64,000 bases of DNA from Zea mays. Its lineage: Eukaryota > Streptophyta > Magnoliopsida > Poales > Poaceae. Below, piece by piece: positions 1-11,690 of this stretch (positions are counted from its first letter, which is position 1; each line of letters opens with the position of its first letter). The position numbers and the translations under genes are program-made. The notes beneath the pieces were generated by a model that was not told the origin of the DNA, made no database searches, and was given only the letters and a program-made list of their open reading frames with translations. Where the stretch lies: NCBI RefSeq assembly GCF_902167145.1, contig NC_007982.1:141001-205000 (forward strand), written 5' to 3'.

Positions 1-2772
1 TGAAACCTATGTCTTAGAATTTTGAATTCGCTTATATAAGCAATTATAAGATCCTTCCTCTATCTCATAGTCAAGTACGGAGTAGGAATCAATAACAATT
101 GAATAAGACATAATTATTGCTGCATGCATGTTCACCTAAAGCATTTCTTACCACTTAAGTGAACGAGGGGGATATCAGTATTTTGACTGACGGCTGTTGT
201 CTAATTATTGAAATAGAAACACTCCCTTCCAAATGCTATTGCCATTCTCCATTCCGGTCTGTAGCAACGTACTTAGCGCACTAGTTCAATTTTTTGATTC
301 ACTCTTCGCATTGATAAATCAAACAAACTATGACAAATTAAAGGAGAGGGAGGGCACTCTAACCAGGCTATATTTTCACTGCTTCATGGATTTTCGTTAT
401 TGGGTCTCACCCCGGGAGAGATTTTCTGCATCAGCGATCATGCCCCCCTTATTCTAGCGGAGGAACAGCTTCATCAGATTCATTCCCTTGCTAATCCGCC
501 TTCAAGTACAGGAAAGGCTCCTGAATTGCTACCTAATAATAGATGACTTCATTTTACGGAATACCTGCAACGAGGTTAAGGCGTTAACAAAGAGAGGCCA
601 TAGATAGGCACAGTCTTCCCATCCCATACTGGGAGTCAACAGCTTAGATGAAATCCAAAGGCTTCTTATTATTCACCGCTAGGATCTCTACCCGTTATCC
701 AGGATGGGCAAATGAATGGACTCTCCCTCCCCTCAATAATAGTCGTATCAAGAGACAGAGGTGAGTTAGCAATTTCAGATAGCTCGGTTGCGGGTACAGT
801 TGCACTGAATACTCCTCTGCTTCCCCAAGGGAATCGAGTGGATTAAAGCACTCCACTCCGTAGTACAAAGAAATTCACAGCACTGATTTGTGACAGTACC
901 ATGCTAGCACAGTGAATTTTGTGCTTCCATTCTAATCTAATTACAGAAGAAATGATGCTGGAAGAAATGAGCTTTTCTGCTGTAGTTTATTGAACTAAGG
1001 CACTCTGCACATAAGTCACACCTAACCGGCTATATGTTTCTTGATCGCCGATATCTCCTCCCCACCCAGCATTTGCTAGCTTGCCAAGCTTCCCTCACGA
1101 GACTGTGAAAAGCATATAGGAAGGCAGAACAAAGACAGGTGGGACCTCAATGATGAGTATGCTTGCTTCGCCTCCACTGCAAGACAATAGCTTGGGCCAT
1201 AGCCAATAACCAGTTTCCATCCTAGCTTTTCGCGACAATCCATGATATCTTGCTGAATGCATTGCTTCGGATCTCTATGCTCTGCTACAGTGCTCTTCCG
1301 TCCATTCGATTCTTTTCCTGCCAGTCAGACCCCCCATTTCATGTAGTCAAGGACTCAAGGGAGTTAGTTCTAGGTGGGCCGCCCCAAGAGAACCATTCGC
1401 AGCAACGATGGTCATATAGGATTTCCGGTACCAAAGGTGACATCGGCGACTGAAGAAAGACTATTTAGCAAAGGATTGACGGGGCTAGTCTACAGAACAG
1501 ATTCAGACCCAATGAGGTATAATTCATAGAATAAAAGAGCTTTGATTGTCTTGCCTATGAAACAACCTAGGATTCTCTTTTCATTTGATGTCATAGACTC
1601 TACTCGAGCCAGGAATCGATTTGTAATTTCAGTGAAGTTCAAAGCTGTATTGTATGGAGAAATGGTGAATTCCCAGTGGTAAGCCCAAGTTATGATAAAT
1701 AGAAAATCAATGCGCTGGTTTATTCCAATATTTAAGACGTGGATGAGGGCGCGCGAATATCGAAAGTTCTTCGAGGGAAGAGTTCGGAGAACAACAACAT
1801 GCTTTCTTTGAAAATCCAAAAGCCCATATATATCATATCTTCTTTGCATTTAGATCGCTGTGTGTTTCGCGTGTGGCAGGGTTGGGGTTCATTGGCATCA
1901 TGACTCCCTTTTTGGATAGGGGAATAAGAGAATTTCCAGGTCGTAGTGAGACTGCATCGTTCGAAGACGCATGTTCCTCTATTTCTTCTAATCTAAAGAG
2001 GTCATTCATTAGTGTGGCGTGGGTTCTCCCAATCATTAGAAGAAGAATCCAACAATGTATGTTCAAAAGGGGGCTGGGATTAGGTCTCATTTAAGACAGA
2101 TCCTTAAACAGATATGGCTATAACCCTTCCTTAGACTTAGAGTGACTTGAGTGAAAGTGATAGCTTCTCCTACTTTCGAAACAGAACGACTAGGTGGAGT
2201 ATATTGCCTATCTTTTGTGTATTCTCCCGCATATCGATTTCATGATTGTCGTCTACTTCCCTCTCCTGACTTGATTCTCTAATGCGAGTATGGCGCTTCT
2301 CTCTCCCGTCCGGTCTACCTTATTTTAGCGCATCCTCTCTCTCCCCTTCTTGGCTCTTTCGAGTTGCGACTCTTCTCCAAAAAACCCAAGGATATGCAAT
2401 TCCCATTATGTGTGAGCATGCGTCCTTCATAGAGATAATTAGGTGGTTTGGCAATCAGTAAATTCTCATTCGGATGAGGAAGATGACTTGTTCGGAGGAA
2501 GGAAAAGAAAGAGAAAAAGGGTTTTTCTTAAAAGAGAAAGTCTGGCACATGCATATGCATAAGAAAAGCGGGGCTATTCTCTAGAATGCCTATTCCGTCC
2601 TGTTCTGCAAATCGATTTCTCAAATCTCCCCCGCTACTTTAATCCGATGCTTGACCTGCTTCCTGAAACGAAAGACTGCTCCACGAACATCTCAACAAAG
2701 CTTGCCCAAAGGACGAGAACCCCTTGACTGGCACTGCTGACCTTCCACCGGCGTATCCACGAACAGAAGCTG

Positions 2773-2806
2773 CTGTTGGTACCTTGCAATCGTATCCCGG
2801 CACCTT
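2773..2806. repeat. 34-nt dispersed repeat, inverted copy at 6194-6227
   Basis: This stretch matches the reverse complement of 6194-6227 at 33 of 34 positions. A shorter part of the same unit (aaggtgccgggat core) recurs near 34316-34334 and, with a C, near 41561-41577. It is a small dispersed repeat of the kind that supports occasional recombination in plant mitochondria. Confidence 0.8.
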
Positions 2807-3446
2807 GACTGTCCTATCTGCTTGCCAAATAGAACTTTCCGATGGCCAACTCCAATTATTTTATTGAGTTCGCACCTCCAACCTCACCGGAATCAGTGGT
2901 AGCTGCTCCAAAGTAGTTCTGAAAGCGAAAGAAGAATCGGCTTCTGTGTCAGGGTCATCTAGAGAGTCGAAAGTAGAGTTTCAAGCAAGAGTGCGGCGCG
3001 AACCGGCAGATCTTATGAGATGAGAATCGAAGAATTTCATAGTTAGTGGGGCCAGGAAAACATTCCTTGTAATAGGTTACCCGAAGTAGAAGTGCCAGCT
3101 AGAATAGAAATCACTCGTATAATATAAGAGTTCTGTTCTCACTTCCTGATACGACCGATACGAAAGAAAGCATCTTCGTCAGAAACCCCGTTTGGATGAT
3201 AGCTGATTTGACCTCGAGAGAAAGGGGGAAGATTTGATCCATTTGAAAGCCAGCGCAGCGCTATCTCAGTGAATGGGATTCGCTTAGGCAAATAGGCTCC
3301 TCAATCCATTACGAAGCCAGCAAAGAAAACGCTATTGGAGAGTTCCAAAGCAATCCAATTCTCACTTCTGCTGCTCTGCAGCTTACCTAAGAGTTCTCAC
3401 GCCTAGTGAAGATCGGAATCGGAAAGGGAAGAACGTTATTCTATGT

Positions 3447-3484
3447 TCCAGGCAGAACGTCTGTAGATGCTAGGTCAATTCCAG
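3447..3484. repeat. Short dispersed repeat (aggcagaacgt family)
   Basis: The unit aggcagaacgtCtgtagatgc recurs with one change at 6099-6123, and its reverse complement (acgttctgcctgga plus attgacc) is found at 8617-8637. The three copies mark shuffled spacer DNA within the first 9 kb. Confidence 0.6.
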
Positions 3485-4372
3485 AGCCAGAGATAGAAAG
3501 ACAGCTTGATTCGAACCAACCAATAGCCTGCCTCTACTCACTGTTGACAAAGGAGGAAGGTTTTCCCTCGGTCCAGTAGATTGCCGTAGTCAAAAGTCCA
3601 TCTCGCTATATGGCAAAAGTCGTGTTTTTCTATTTCCCTTGACAAGAATCCAGGCAGTAATCACATCATTAGCATTGATCTACGCATTTCGAGAAAATAA
3701 GACGGGGCTACTTCACTTCCTAATTAATAAAGTAGGAGCGAGTACGGAGGTACTAGACCGTGATTCTGGTCCTGATGCGGACACACCTGTCGACAACAGA
3801 GAAGGGATTCAATTGAGAGCGGATAGCAAGATCGAATGAATGGATACTCTGAGATAGAACGATAAAAAGAAAATTTGATTAATCCTACAAAAGCCTTACA
3901 AGGCAGGTAAACTTTATGCAGTATCTGCTACAAAAAGAAGGTTAGAGAACAGGTTCCATCTACTTTATCCGCTTTTGGGCATGAAGAACATGCTTCTTTC
4001 TCAATTTATAGGAATCGTTAACCTTTTCATTGGATTGGTTTTTTTATGCAGTAGAGAAGCCGTTTCCTTTGAACTTGCTTGGTCCATCGGACAGATATAG
4101 ACATGGAGAAGCTTTTCAATGTAAATCTTTCACTACTTTGTTTGGACCTTGCTTCTTCACTTAATGCTTGCTTTCCGTCTTGCCTTTGCTGGGCCTACGA
4201 TAGGCTGTACTCCAATACGAAATAAGATTGTACATGAAGGTTGGTGAAAAGCAAAAGAAGCAATTGGTTCTCAAATGCCGTGACGTCACCTAGCTTTATT
4301 CTAAATTTATCATTCTATTGGTATGTATAGTGTCTTTCATCTGCTTTTTCATTCATTCTGCCCACAGCCGTT

Positions 4373-4645
4373 AGGTATTATGACAAAAGGAACCAGCATG
4401 TTGCGGAGCAGCCAAGTAAACCAAGAAATGACTCAAGTAATCCAAGGGCAGAGCAACGTAATCCAACGGAGGGGCTACGTGATCCAACAGAAGAGCTACG
4501 TAAACAAGGAACACATGAACCTGCTAAGGATCCATTCCACCTGCCAAGTAGACCAATCACAAGAGCTCGGGCCAAGAAATTCAATGAAGTAATCCATATC
4601 CATATGCTGATTCAGCAAGCCAAGCAAGATGTGGTGGAGAATGCG
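4373..4645 (+). pseudogene. Ty3/gypsy polyprotein C-terminal fragment
   Basis: One frame reads ...DPFHLPSRPITRARAKKFNE and then continues through a glutamine-rich helix-like tail. The motif LPxGPITRARAKKF is what I know from the C-terminal tail of many plant gypsy-type polyproteins, just before the stop. Upstream in the same frame is a hydrophilic, repetitive stretch with alternating NPTE, DPTE and RK motifs. The frame has no start of its own and runs into a short dispersed repeat (about 4661-4697). It is a fossil of a nuclear retrotransposon moved into the mitochondrion; nothing suggests expression. The tail motif is quite distinctive, but the rest of the element is absent here. Confidence 0.6.
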
Positions 4646-4660
4646 CTAACGCGCAACGGC

Positions 4661-4697
4661 TTTCGCGCTAGTTGCTCAATCCGTTGCTTGTTTGGTA
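4661..4697. repeat. Dispersed gctagttgctcaatccgttgc repeat, copy 1
   Basis: The core gctagttgctcaatccgttgc followed by ttgtttggt is also found at about 23938-23970. A one-mismatch copy lies at about 32328-32352. Linked parts with aagcaagaaaacggat occur at 23916-23931, 32368-32385 and 53145-53160. See the hunt section for the stem-loop these parts can form. Confidence 0.75.
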
Positions 4698-5617
4698 AGA
4701 TTACCTTGGGAAGTCTCAGGGACTGACTGAACCGAATGTATAGCGTCAAGATAAGAAGCACGCACTCCTACTAGACATGGAAGGAGTAAACCTCAAATAT
4801 GCTTTCTTCCCTTAGGTATGTTTCTAGATTCTAGTCCGAAGTCGGTCGTTGATAGATTTATTTCTTTTGCTTGCTCTCCGTTACTTTCCCTTCCTATATT
4901 TAGAAATCGATGTAAAGACAATAAGAAAGTGGTTGAGACAGAAGATTCTTGGTAGTTTATTGGCTCTAAGTACAATGGGTACGTAAGTTATGTGTTTTGT
5001 TTCATGCTCCTTGGTGATTTTTCATCAATATGATTTATTGCCCATCGAGAACTAACTCTTAGTAGGTACTCAACGTTGAAATCACACCATCCGAAAGCAG
5101 AAAATCCATCCCATTAACGGAATATATGTGACACAGCTACCTTGTTCAAGGAGATACCATTCCCAAACCATAAGCAAGGAAGGGAAAATGGTGGGTTGTG
5201 GCTCCTAAAGTTTGGGTATGACTCCACTCCATTACAGGTACTGGTACTGGCTGCAAACTGGTTCTTGGGTTAATTATGATAGTTGTTGACGACATAGAAG
5301 GTTTTTCACACCAGTATCTACAGTACTTGATGCTAGGATGACTGGAGTCATGGAGCTTGTCAGGTTTCCAGATCCAGGTGCCTATCTTATTTAGATACTT
5401 CAGCTTATGCGGCACATCTCTTGCAGCCTATGCCGGCCTCAGATCTAACTAAATCTAAATGAGCCAATGTTTCTAAATCAAAATGCAAGGTTGAAGGAAG
5501 GGGAAAGTAGAGCATAATATGCAAGCGCCGCTTATGGGAATATCTTAGCCAGTTGAAAGAAGTGCCAGAAAGTATCTTCTAGTGACTTCCTTTGATCTTC
5601 ACTAAAAAACAAGCTTC
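4698..5617. other. Spacer without recognisable genes
   Basis: Only short unrecognised open frames are present on either strand. I see no tRNA arms, no intron domain and no family motif here. Confidence 0.5.
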
Positions 5618-5800
5618 TTAAGTATTTATTTCAAAGAAGCAAGCAATATGACATTTTCTGTGTCTTCCATTGGCAGCACTATGGAAGAATGAAGTATTTG
5701 CATCTCCCTTATAGAGATTGGCTTCAAGCAAGGCAGTGAACCCGCACTGATCGAATGAATTCTTCTTTAAAAGCTCAAATCCAATGCTTTCATGCCCCAT
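5618..5800 (-). pseudogene. LINE (non-LTR) reverse transcriptase fragment
   Basis: The minus-strand frame contains KGDANTSFFHSAANGR followed by RHRKCHI. This matches the W-x-K-E-G-D-x-N-T-x-F-F-H motif that lies just upstream of the reverse transcriptase core in plant L1-like LINEs. Only about 60 residues survive and no RT catalytic motif is present. It is a short fossil of a nuclear element. The motif is characteristic, but the fragment is too short to place in a subfamily. Confidence 0.6.
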
Positions 5801-8800
5801 CCTGTGATCTAGTTGCCCTTTCTCGTCACTATTCTATTCTATATCGAATCGAGAAAGCTTTACTTCACTTCTATTTGCTTTGCTTTGCCTAAGAGAAAAA
5901 GAGATTCCCATTGGCCCCGGGCCTATATCACTATATCATGTTTGCTTTCAAGCAAGAGTTCAACGAGAAAACGAATCTATAGATGAAGCGGAAGATCCTC
6001 CTACGAGAAAAGAGATCGAATCCTGCATAGTGCCAGGCCATGAAGTAAAAGAATGCTTTCCCTTGGGCCCATTTCATCCTATTTATCTATGTCAAATCAA
6101 GGCAGAACGTCCGTAGATGCTAGTGCATTAGTATTAGTTGGGCAAGGCAGCTCAGGGCTAGCAACTGAGCGAAAGACACCGGAAAGTGCTTTAAAGGTGC
6201 CGGGATACGATTGCAAGGTACCAGCAGTAGCAAGTTGCAAGTAGATCATCTCTCTTTCTTTCTACTCGCGGGAGTGGTGTTTCGGGTCAGGCTAAAGACA
6301 TCGAACTGCGGATCAGTCGTGATAGAAACCCCTTTCTAGAATAGAAAGCGGAAAGGATGCGCCGGCTCGCCCCGCCGGGAGAGGCTGAAAGGCAGAAAGG
6401 AAACATAGGAACCACCAATCTAGTCATTGCTTCTCTTCTCCCAACTCCTGAGAACTAATAACAGGATGAAACCGGAGCCAGACCCAGTTTAGATAAGGTA
6501 TGTCTCTGCTCGACCATACTTCTGGATCCCTTCTGCCCTTGCACTCGAGGACCATTTCCTGGCGCAGAGAGACCTGATTGACTGCATTTCCAGCTGGGCA
6601 AGCAATTCCATGAAAAGAAGAGATGACCGGTTGCGGGGAGGCCAAGGCCAGAGGATTGTGCAGTGCCGGATCTATCTCTTTCCAAAATATCATAGAGAAA
6701 TAAAAGAAATGAGGTGTTAGATCTTGATTCTCCGCAAAAGTTAGGGGACCAATAGAGGTCCGCAATAGTGCCCCGAAATGGGAGCCGCAGACCCCGCAAC
6801 CTGTCCAGCTGTAGTAGGAGATTCCAGTATGAAGCACATCATTGCGTTGATTCTACGATTCCATGATTCAAACATGACTGATGTTCAGTCATTCGCTACT
6901 CAATAAATTGTGGGGCTTCATGGTTGCAACTATGAGAGTGGAGAAGATCCCAGTTATGGACTTTTTTAATATGTCTAGGTTTCACGGTATTCTTATGATG
7001 AAACATATTATTGCCAATAGGCATGAATGAGTACTGAAGCTATTAAAGAGAAAAGTTTACGTTTATGAGTTTTAAGTTCTGATACCCGGTCTTTCCTACT
7101 TTTGTGATCTGGTGTGATCGACTTGTGGAGGGAAGTACTTAATACGCGTTTCAAGAACAACCCAGGGAAAGAAGACTGGTGAGATATGGAATGGAAAAGG
7201 TTGGAAAAAGGGGTACTAATAAAAGTGAAAGGCCAGGCTTATAGCTAAGAAATTTACTTAATAACACGACCCCTTACTCAGTTTGCCTTACTCGAAAGAA
7301 GCACGAGCGTCACCCTAGCCAGCATTCTTTTTATTTGGATTTGGATTTAGTAGAATCCAAGCCATCTTACTCATTGATTAGTAGAGGTCAATTCAATGCT
7401 CTAATAAGCTTGCGAGAAAGCCTAAGTGAAGTTCAGTCTCTTTTTTAGTCTGTCTCTTTTCAGTTTTTAAGCAAGTGACCATAGGGCAATGGAAAGATCT
7501 GATACGGCCGGCGTTATAGGCCTTGTAGGTTGCAACTCCTTCTAAGATAATAAAACGTAACCACGAGGGAGATTACGAATATTCCAAGCATATACATCTT
7601 AGGCCAGTAAGCTAAGGATAGATGAAATCCAGTAAGACAGCCAAGCCAGAAGCAAACGAGTTATCAAGTGGCGAGATAAAGCTTTGTATAGCTGCTGTCT
7701 TTTTCATATATACATATGTAGAAAGGGGTATAGCTGAGGAGTTTTGAATTCGAAGAGCAGGCATATTGAGAATAAGCGAGTAGTTTTATTTCTTACCTCA
7801 CTACTGTTTCAAGTGCTTTTGCCTTCTAGCGAGTGTGAGTTCCCCCTAGGTAGGGCGGGCTATAGACTAAAAGATATCTGTCAATGATAGAGCAGTAGAT
7901 TTCTTTCTTTTAAGAGTTCTCTTGCTTGTTTTGATTCTGTTTATTGTATTCTGAAGTTCGTTCATCACCTTACTTTTCGTGTCCATCTAGGACTGTTGGT
8001 TTATACATGGATCCTATTCTAGACTAGAATAGAACGCGTATCTACGACTTTCCCATCCAAGTAAGCCACGGTGAAGGAAGGTTAAATCTTGTCTAATATA
8101 TATAAACTTGACCTTTGTTGGTTCATACATACCTTTTCATTCCTGCTAGTAAGGCATTCCAGGTTTGATCAGTGCTTTTCTCGAGGAAGATCAAGATCCA
8201 GCTCTAACCATAGTCGGTTCTGCCGGTTTAAGTTTCAGGGCAAGTTTCTTGTGTGGGTGGATACGGTTTCATTCTGACCTTTGATTGTTGACTTCGGGCA
8301 AGGTCAAGTCATGGGATATAGTTCAAAAAGTGCCAGAAGGCAGCTACGTCTGAGTTGGATATGGAAGCTGGGTGAAGTAAGACCAATAGAGATGAACTAT
8401 TGATATTGACCTGGCTAGCGCTAACGCTTTGCAAGGGAGATGGGTCCGCTTGAAATCGCTAGAGTGAGAAGATCTGCTAATGCATATGCTAATAGGCCTG
8501 GTTCAACCAAAGCATTTCTTCATGCCCGATTCTACTTATGATTTTTCTGAGTGCTAATACTTCAACTACTATTGTGGCCGGGTCTAGTTCTGCTTGAATC
8601 GAAATAGCATCGAATGACGTTCTGCCTGGAATTGACCTTGCTTCTACTTCTTCCGCACCTGCGACTGTATGCGAACGTAAACCGGCACGGGATTCTTTTC
8701 CACCCGCTTCTAACTTCTTCCTTGAATCGAACTAGTTTTTATTCCTGAACTCCGGAAATCGTATCCCTTGGGCAACCCATTTATGTAAAGTAAATATTCT

Positions 8801-11585
8801 ACATCTGACTTGATACAAACCTGCACCACCAGCTTCTTCCTTTATACCAGTTCGAGGCGAGGATTGATTGCTTGATCTCAAAAACTCCTAGTTAATGTGC
8901 ATCAACATTGGAGTCGGTAGCTTCGTCTTCTGCCTCAGGTTTAAAATCACTTATTCCTAGCCGCCTATCCTATCCATGCGCCGCAATAGAGGAAAGAGCA
9001 GCAAAGAAATCAAAAGCGTGAAAATGTCTCGATATCGATATGTTAGATGGAGCTCAATCAATAGGTGCCGGATTTCTTATTTCTCAGAGCTGAGGTCAAC
9101 CTTGCCAACTCTAGTTCTTCCTCGGCCAAGTAATGTAGATTTCCTTGGGAATTCTAGTGATCTCTTTCTTCTTCAGCTACTGCTACGAACGTATTTAGTT
9201 TAGAACGAGTAACTACTCGAGGAACTAGGCCATGGTTTCCGTTAGTCTAAGTAGATCAAATCTTGTTGGCAAGAGGACTACTACTGGGATGGGATTATTC
9301 TATTACTAATTGATGACCTGGGGGGCTACTCTTCTTTCTCCACTACATATATTTATTTACTGACCTGTTGATAGCGGGGGCAGTAAAGAGGAGAGGAGGA
9401 AAAAGAAGTAGAGTTAGGTTCTGTTCTTGTGTGTAAGCCCTCGGTCGATTCGTCTGCTCATTCACAGCGTATGATTCTTATCCAATTGCTTCTTCTGAAA
9501 ACGCGGCGTCGGTTAATCTTTCTTATTCTCCCTTCGGGGCTCCTCATGTTGCTACTAATAGAAACAGTTCGGACCTTGCTCATACAATCCTCGGGACTAC
9601 TATTGGTTAATCTTTGTCCTCCCTAGGGAAAGACGATACTTTTTGGGAAAGACAGGGTTAGCGCTGCCTGGGTTGAGCCATTCCTAACAACTCATCCAGC
9701 TTGACTAGCTTGCATTAAGAGTAGTTCATTTCCTATAAAGTGTAGCGAGTTTTCTACCTTTTCACATAACCGAGAAAAAAGGCAAAGTTACCCTACTACA
9801 TGTATTAGCTAGTTTTGTCTAGTCAACATCTAACGCTCATTTCACTATGGGATTTATTTACTCCGATTGCTTCTACTCTCTTACAGCTGGGTGCGCCTAT
9901 AAGGAAGACTTTTCATAGATTGACTTTGGACAGGCAAGTTGAACTATCAGGCTTCACTAACACAAGTAAGAACAAGTAGAAAACTCCGTATTAAGGGCTG
10001 ACTTTCCTTTTGACCTAGTTCTTAGCACTAGTGATTAGCACAAAGGAGGAGAGAAAAAAGGATTGAATAAGCGAGCACCAGCATTGACTTTCTTGCTTTA
10101 ACTAACCTGACGCCTGGCCCTTTTGCTCTAGGCTCTACTCCTTGTCATTGATTTCTAGCTAGCTTTCCCACTCGCATAAAAGGAATGAATCGAGGGTATT
10201 TACTTGCATTTCTTTGTCCTACTTGGGTTGGGCTTTAAGAAGAGAGGATTTATTAGCACGACGAGCATCGCATGCTAACCGGGGGATTGAATAGGATATC
10301 ATAGAATGTAGCATATTGTCTTAACTTATAGGGTAGGGTCTTTCCTATAGCAAATCCTCAGTTTCTGTCCAGAGTCCGCCCTTTAGGTGATGGATCATCT
10401 TTATAGAGAGACTAACAATAAGACTAGATTAGATCGTGTGCTTCTTTATAGACGGTGGGCTTAGGTGGATCTCCCTCATCTACCTAGACTAGATTAGAGT
10501 GCTCTTATCCTAACCTTAGAGCCTAGTTTTTTACGTGAACTCTTGGGCATTATCGCATTCATGATGACTTATGGGCATAACCAGACGAAGTTAAGAGCTA
10601 CCTATTGTGCATTAGGTTTTCCTCTAGGATCCGGTTGTAGGGAAAAAGCATTGGTGTATGAGCCTACTGTACCGACTCTCCTCATACTTATGGAGCAAGA
10701 TCCTGTCCCTTTCTTATAACAGCTCAAGTCAGGAGGGGGAGTATAACACATACCCCTCGTAGGCGGTGGCTAGTTTGAGAACTAATTGCTCATGGCGAGC
10801 TTGTTGGATCTTCTTATCCAATCTATCTACAAGATCGGTCAATCTAAACTTTGTCTTATATTCCTATCTCTTGAATTCAACTCTGAGCAGATCGTAGACA
10901 GCATGAGGATTAACATTTAGGAACGATGGCATTAAAAGACCGGTTGAATTCACCCTTTCCTCCTTCCATCAAACTCTGGATCCGGGCTCTCCTCCACTAT
11001 CGTTCCGGGTTGATGAAAGCTCCAACTCCCTATCCTATTTCACCTCGCTTCGGGTTTGCTTTCTTGTTAGCATGTTTGAATCAGCATAAGTGGAGTGCAT
11101 TGTTTCTTCAGCGTTTTTCACAATTTTATGTTGTGTGAAAGTGCAGAAAGAGATTGAGAATTTCCAACTGTGCTTGGCTTATTTCTTATTTGAAAGTGAG
11201 AGTGCTTACTCTTCAAACTCAGACTCACTCAGACCAAGCCTACAAAAAAACAGGGATCTCACCTCTCCCCAAAAAGACATCAACTATATGAATGCATTCT
11301 TTGCCACCAAGACACACACCAAGGGTAGCGAGAACTCCTGGTGGACACAGGAAAAAAATATGCAACCAACCCGAAGATGAGGATGTGAACCGCATTACTT
11401 CGATCAATAGACTTTGAAGTAAAGTGAAGCGAAGTGACTTTGTGAATTCCACTCGTCTATATATGAGATTTGTGGGTAGCCTTCAATCTCTTCAACTATA
11501 TAGGCTCACATCAATAGAGAAAATCTCTATCTTCTCTACTAAGAGACTTCTTTTTCTTTCTAGAGATTCCTCTTTCCTATATATA
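5801..11585. other. Long spacer without recognisable genes
   Basis: Nothing in this stretch resembles a known mitochondrial gene, tRNA or rRNA. The longest open frame is on the minus strand at 6837-6424 (137 codons, GTG start) and has no motif I know. Repeat copies lie at 6099-6123, 6194-6227 and 8617-8637. Confidence 0.5.
6194..6227. repeat. 34-nt dispersed repeat, inverted copy of 2773-2806
   Basis: This is the inverted partner of the repeat at 2773-2806, with a single mismatch. The two copies lie 3.4 kb apart in opposite orientation, so recombination between them would invert the segment between. Confidence 0.8.
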
Positions 11586-11589
11586 TAGA

Positions 11590-11690
11590 ATATACAAGTT
11601 GGGTTCGAACCAACGACTCCACCCTCATATGGATTGTGATGCGCGCTCCTTGCTTATCCCAGGCTAGGCTACCAATGAGATCCCACTCAC
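11590..11690 (-). pseudogene. tRNA-like remnant with an intact T-arm
   Basis: On the minus strand there is a perfect T-arm: a 5-bp GTTGG/CCAAC stem closing the 7-nt loop TTCGAAC (11598-11614). The upstream sequence has a D-arm-like GGTAGCC...GGAGCGC stretch. However, the 3' acceptor half TTGTATA finds no 5' partner and I see no clean anticodon arm. It is best read as a tRNA pseudogene or a t-element that might act as an RNA-processing signal. I could not assign it to a tRNA species. Confidence 0.35.

Larger units (their letters stand above)
1..4372. other. Spacer without recognisable genes
   Basis: I see no mitochondrial gene, tRNA or rRNA here. Open frames are short and unrecognised; the longest starts with ATG at 1849 on the minus strand (to 1490, 119 codons) and shows no motif I know. 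The stretch contains members of two dispersed short repeat families (2773-2806 and 3447-3484) that recur near 6.1, 6.2 and 8.6 kb. Such repeat-rich noncoding DNA is ordinary for plant mitochondria. Confidence 0.6.

Noticed and set aside
4378..4584. 68-codon minus frame with leucine-rich repeats
   Set aside because: It is the antisense shadow of the gypsy C-terminal fragment, and its periodicity comes from the repetitive plus-strand sequence.
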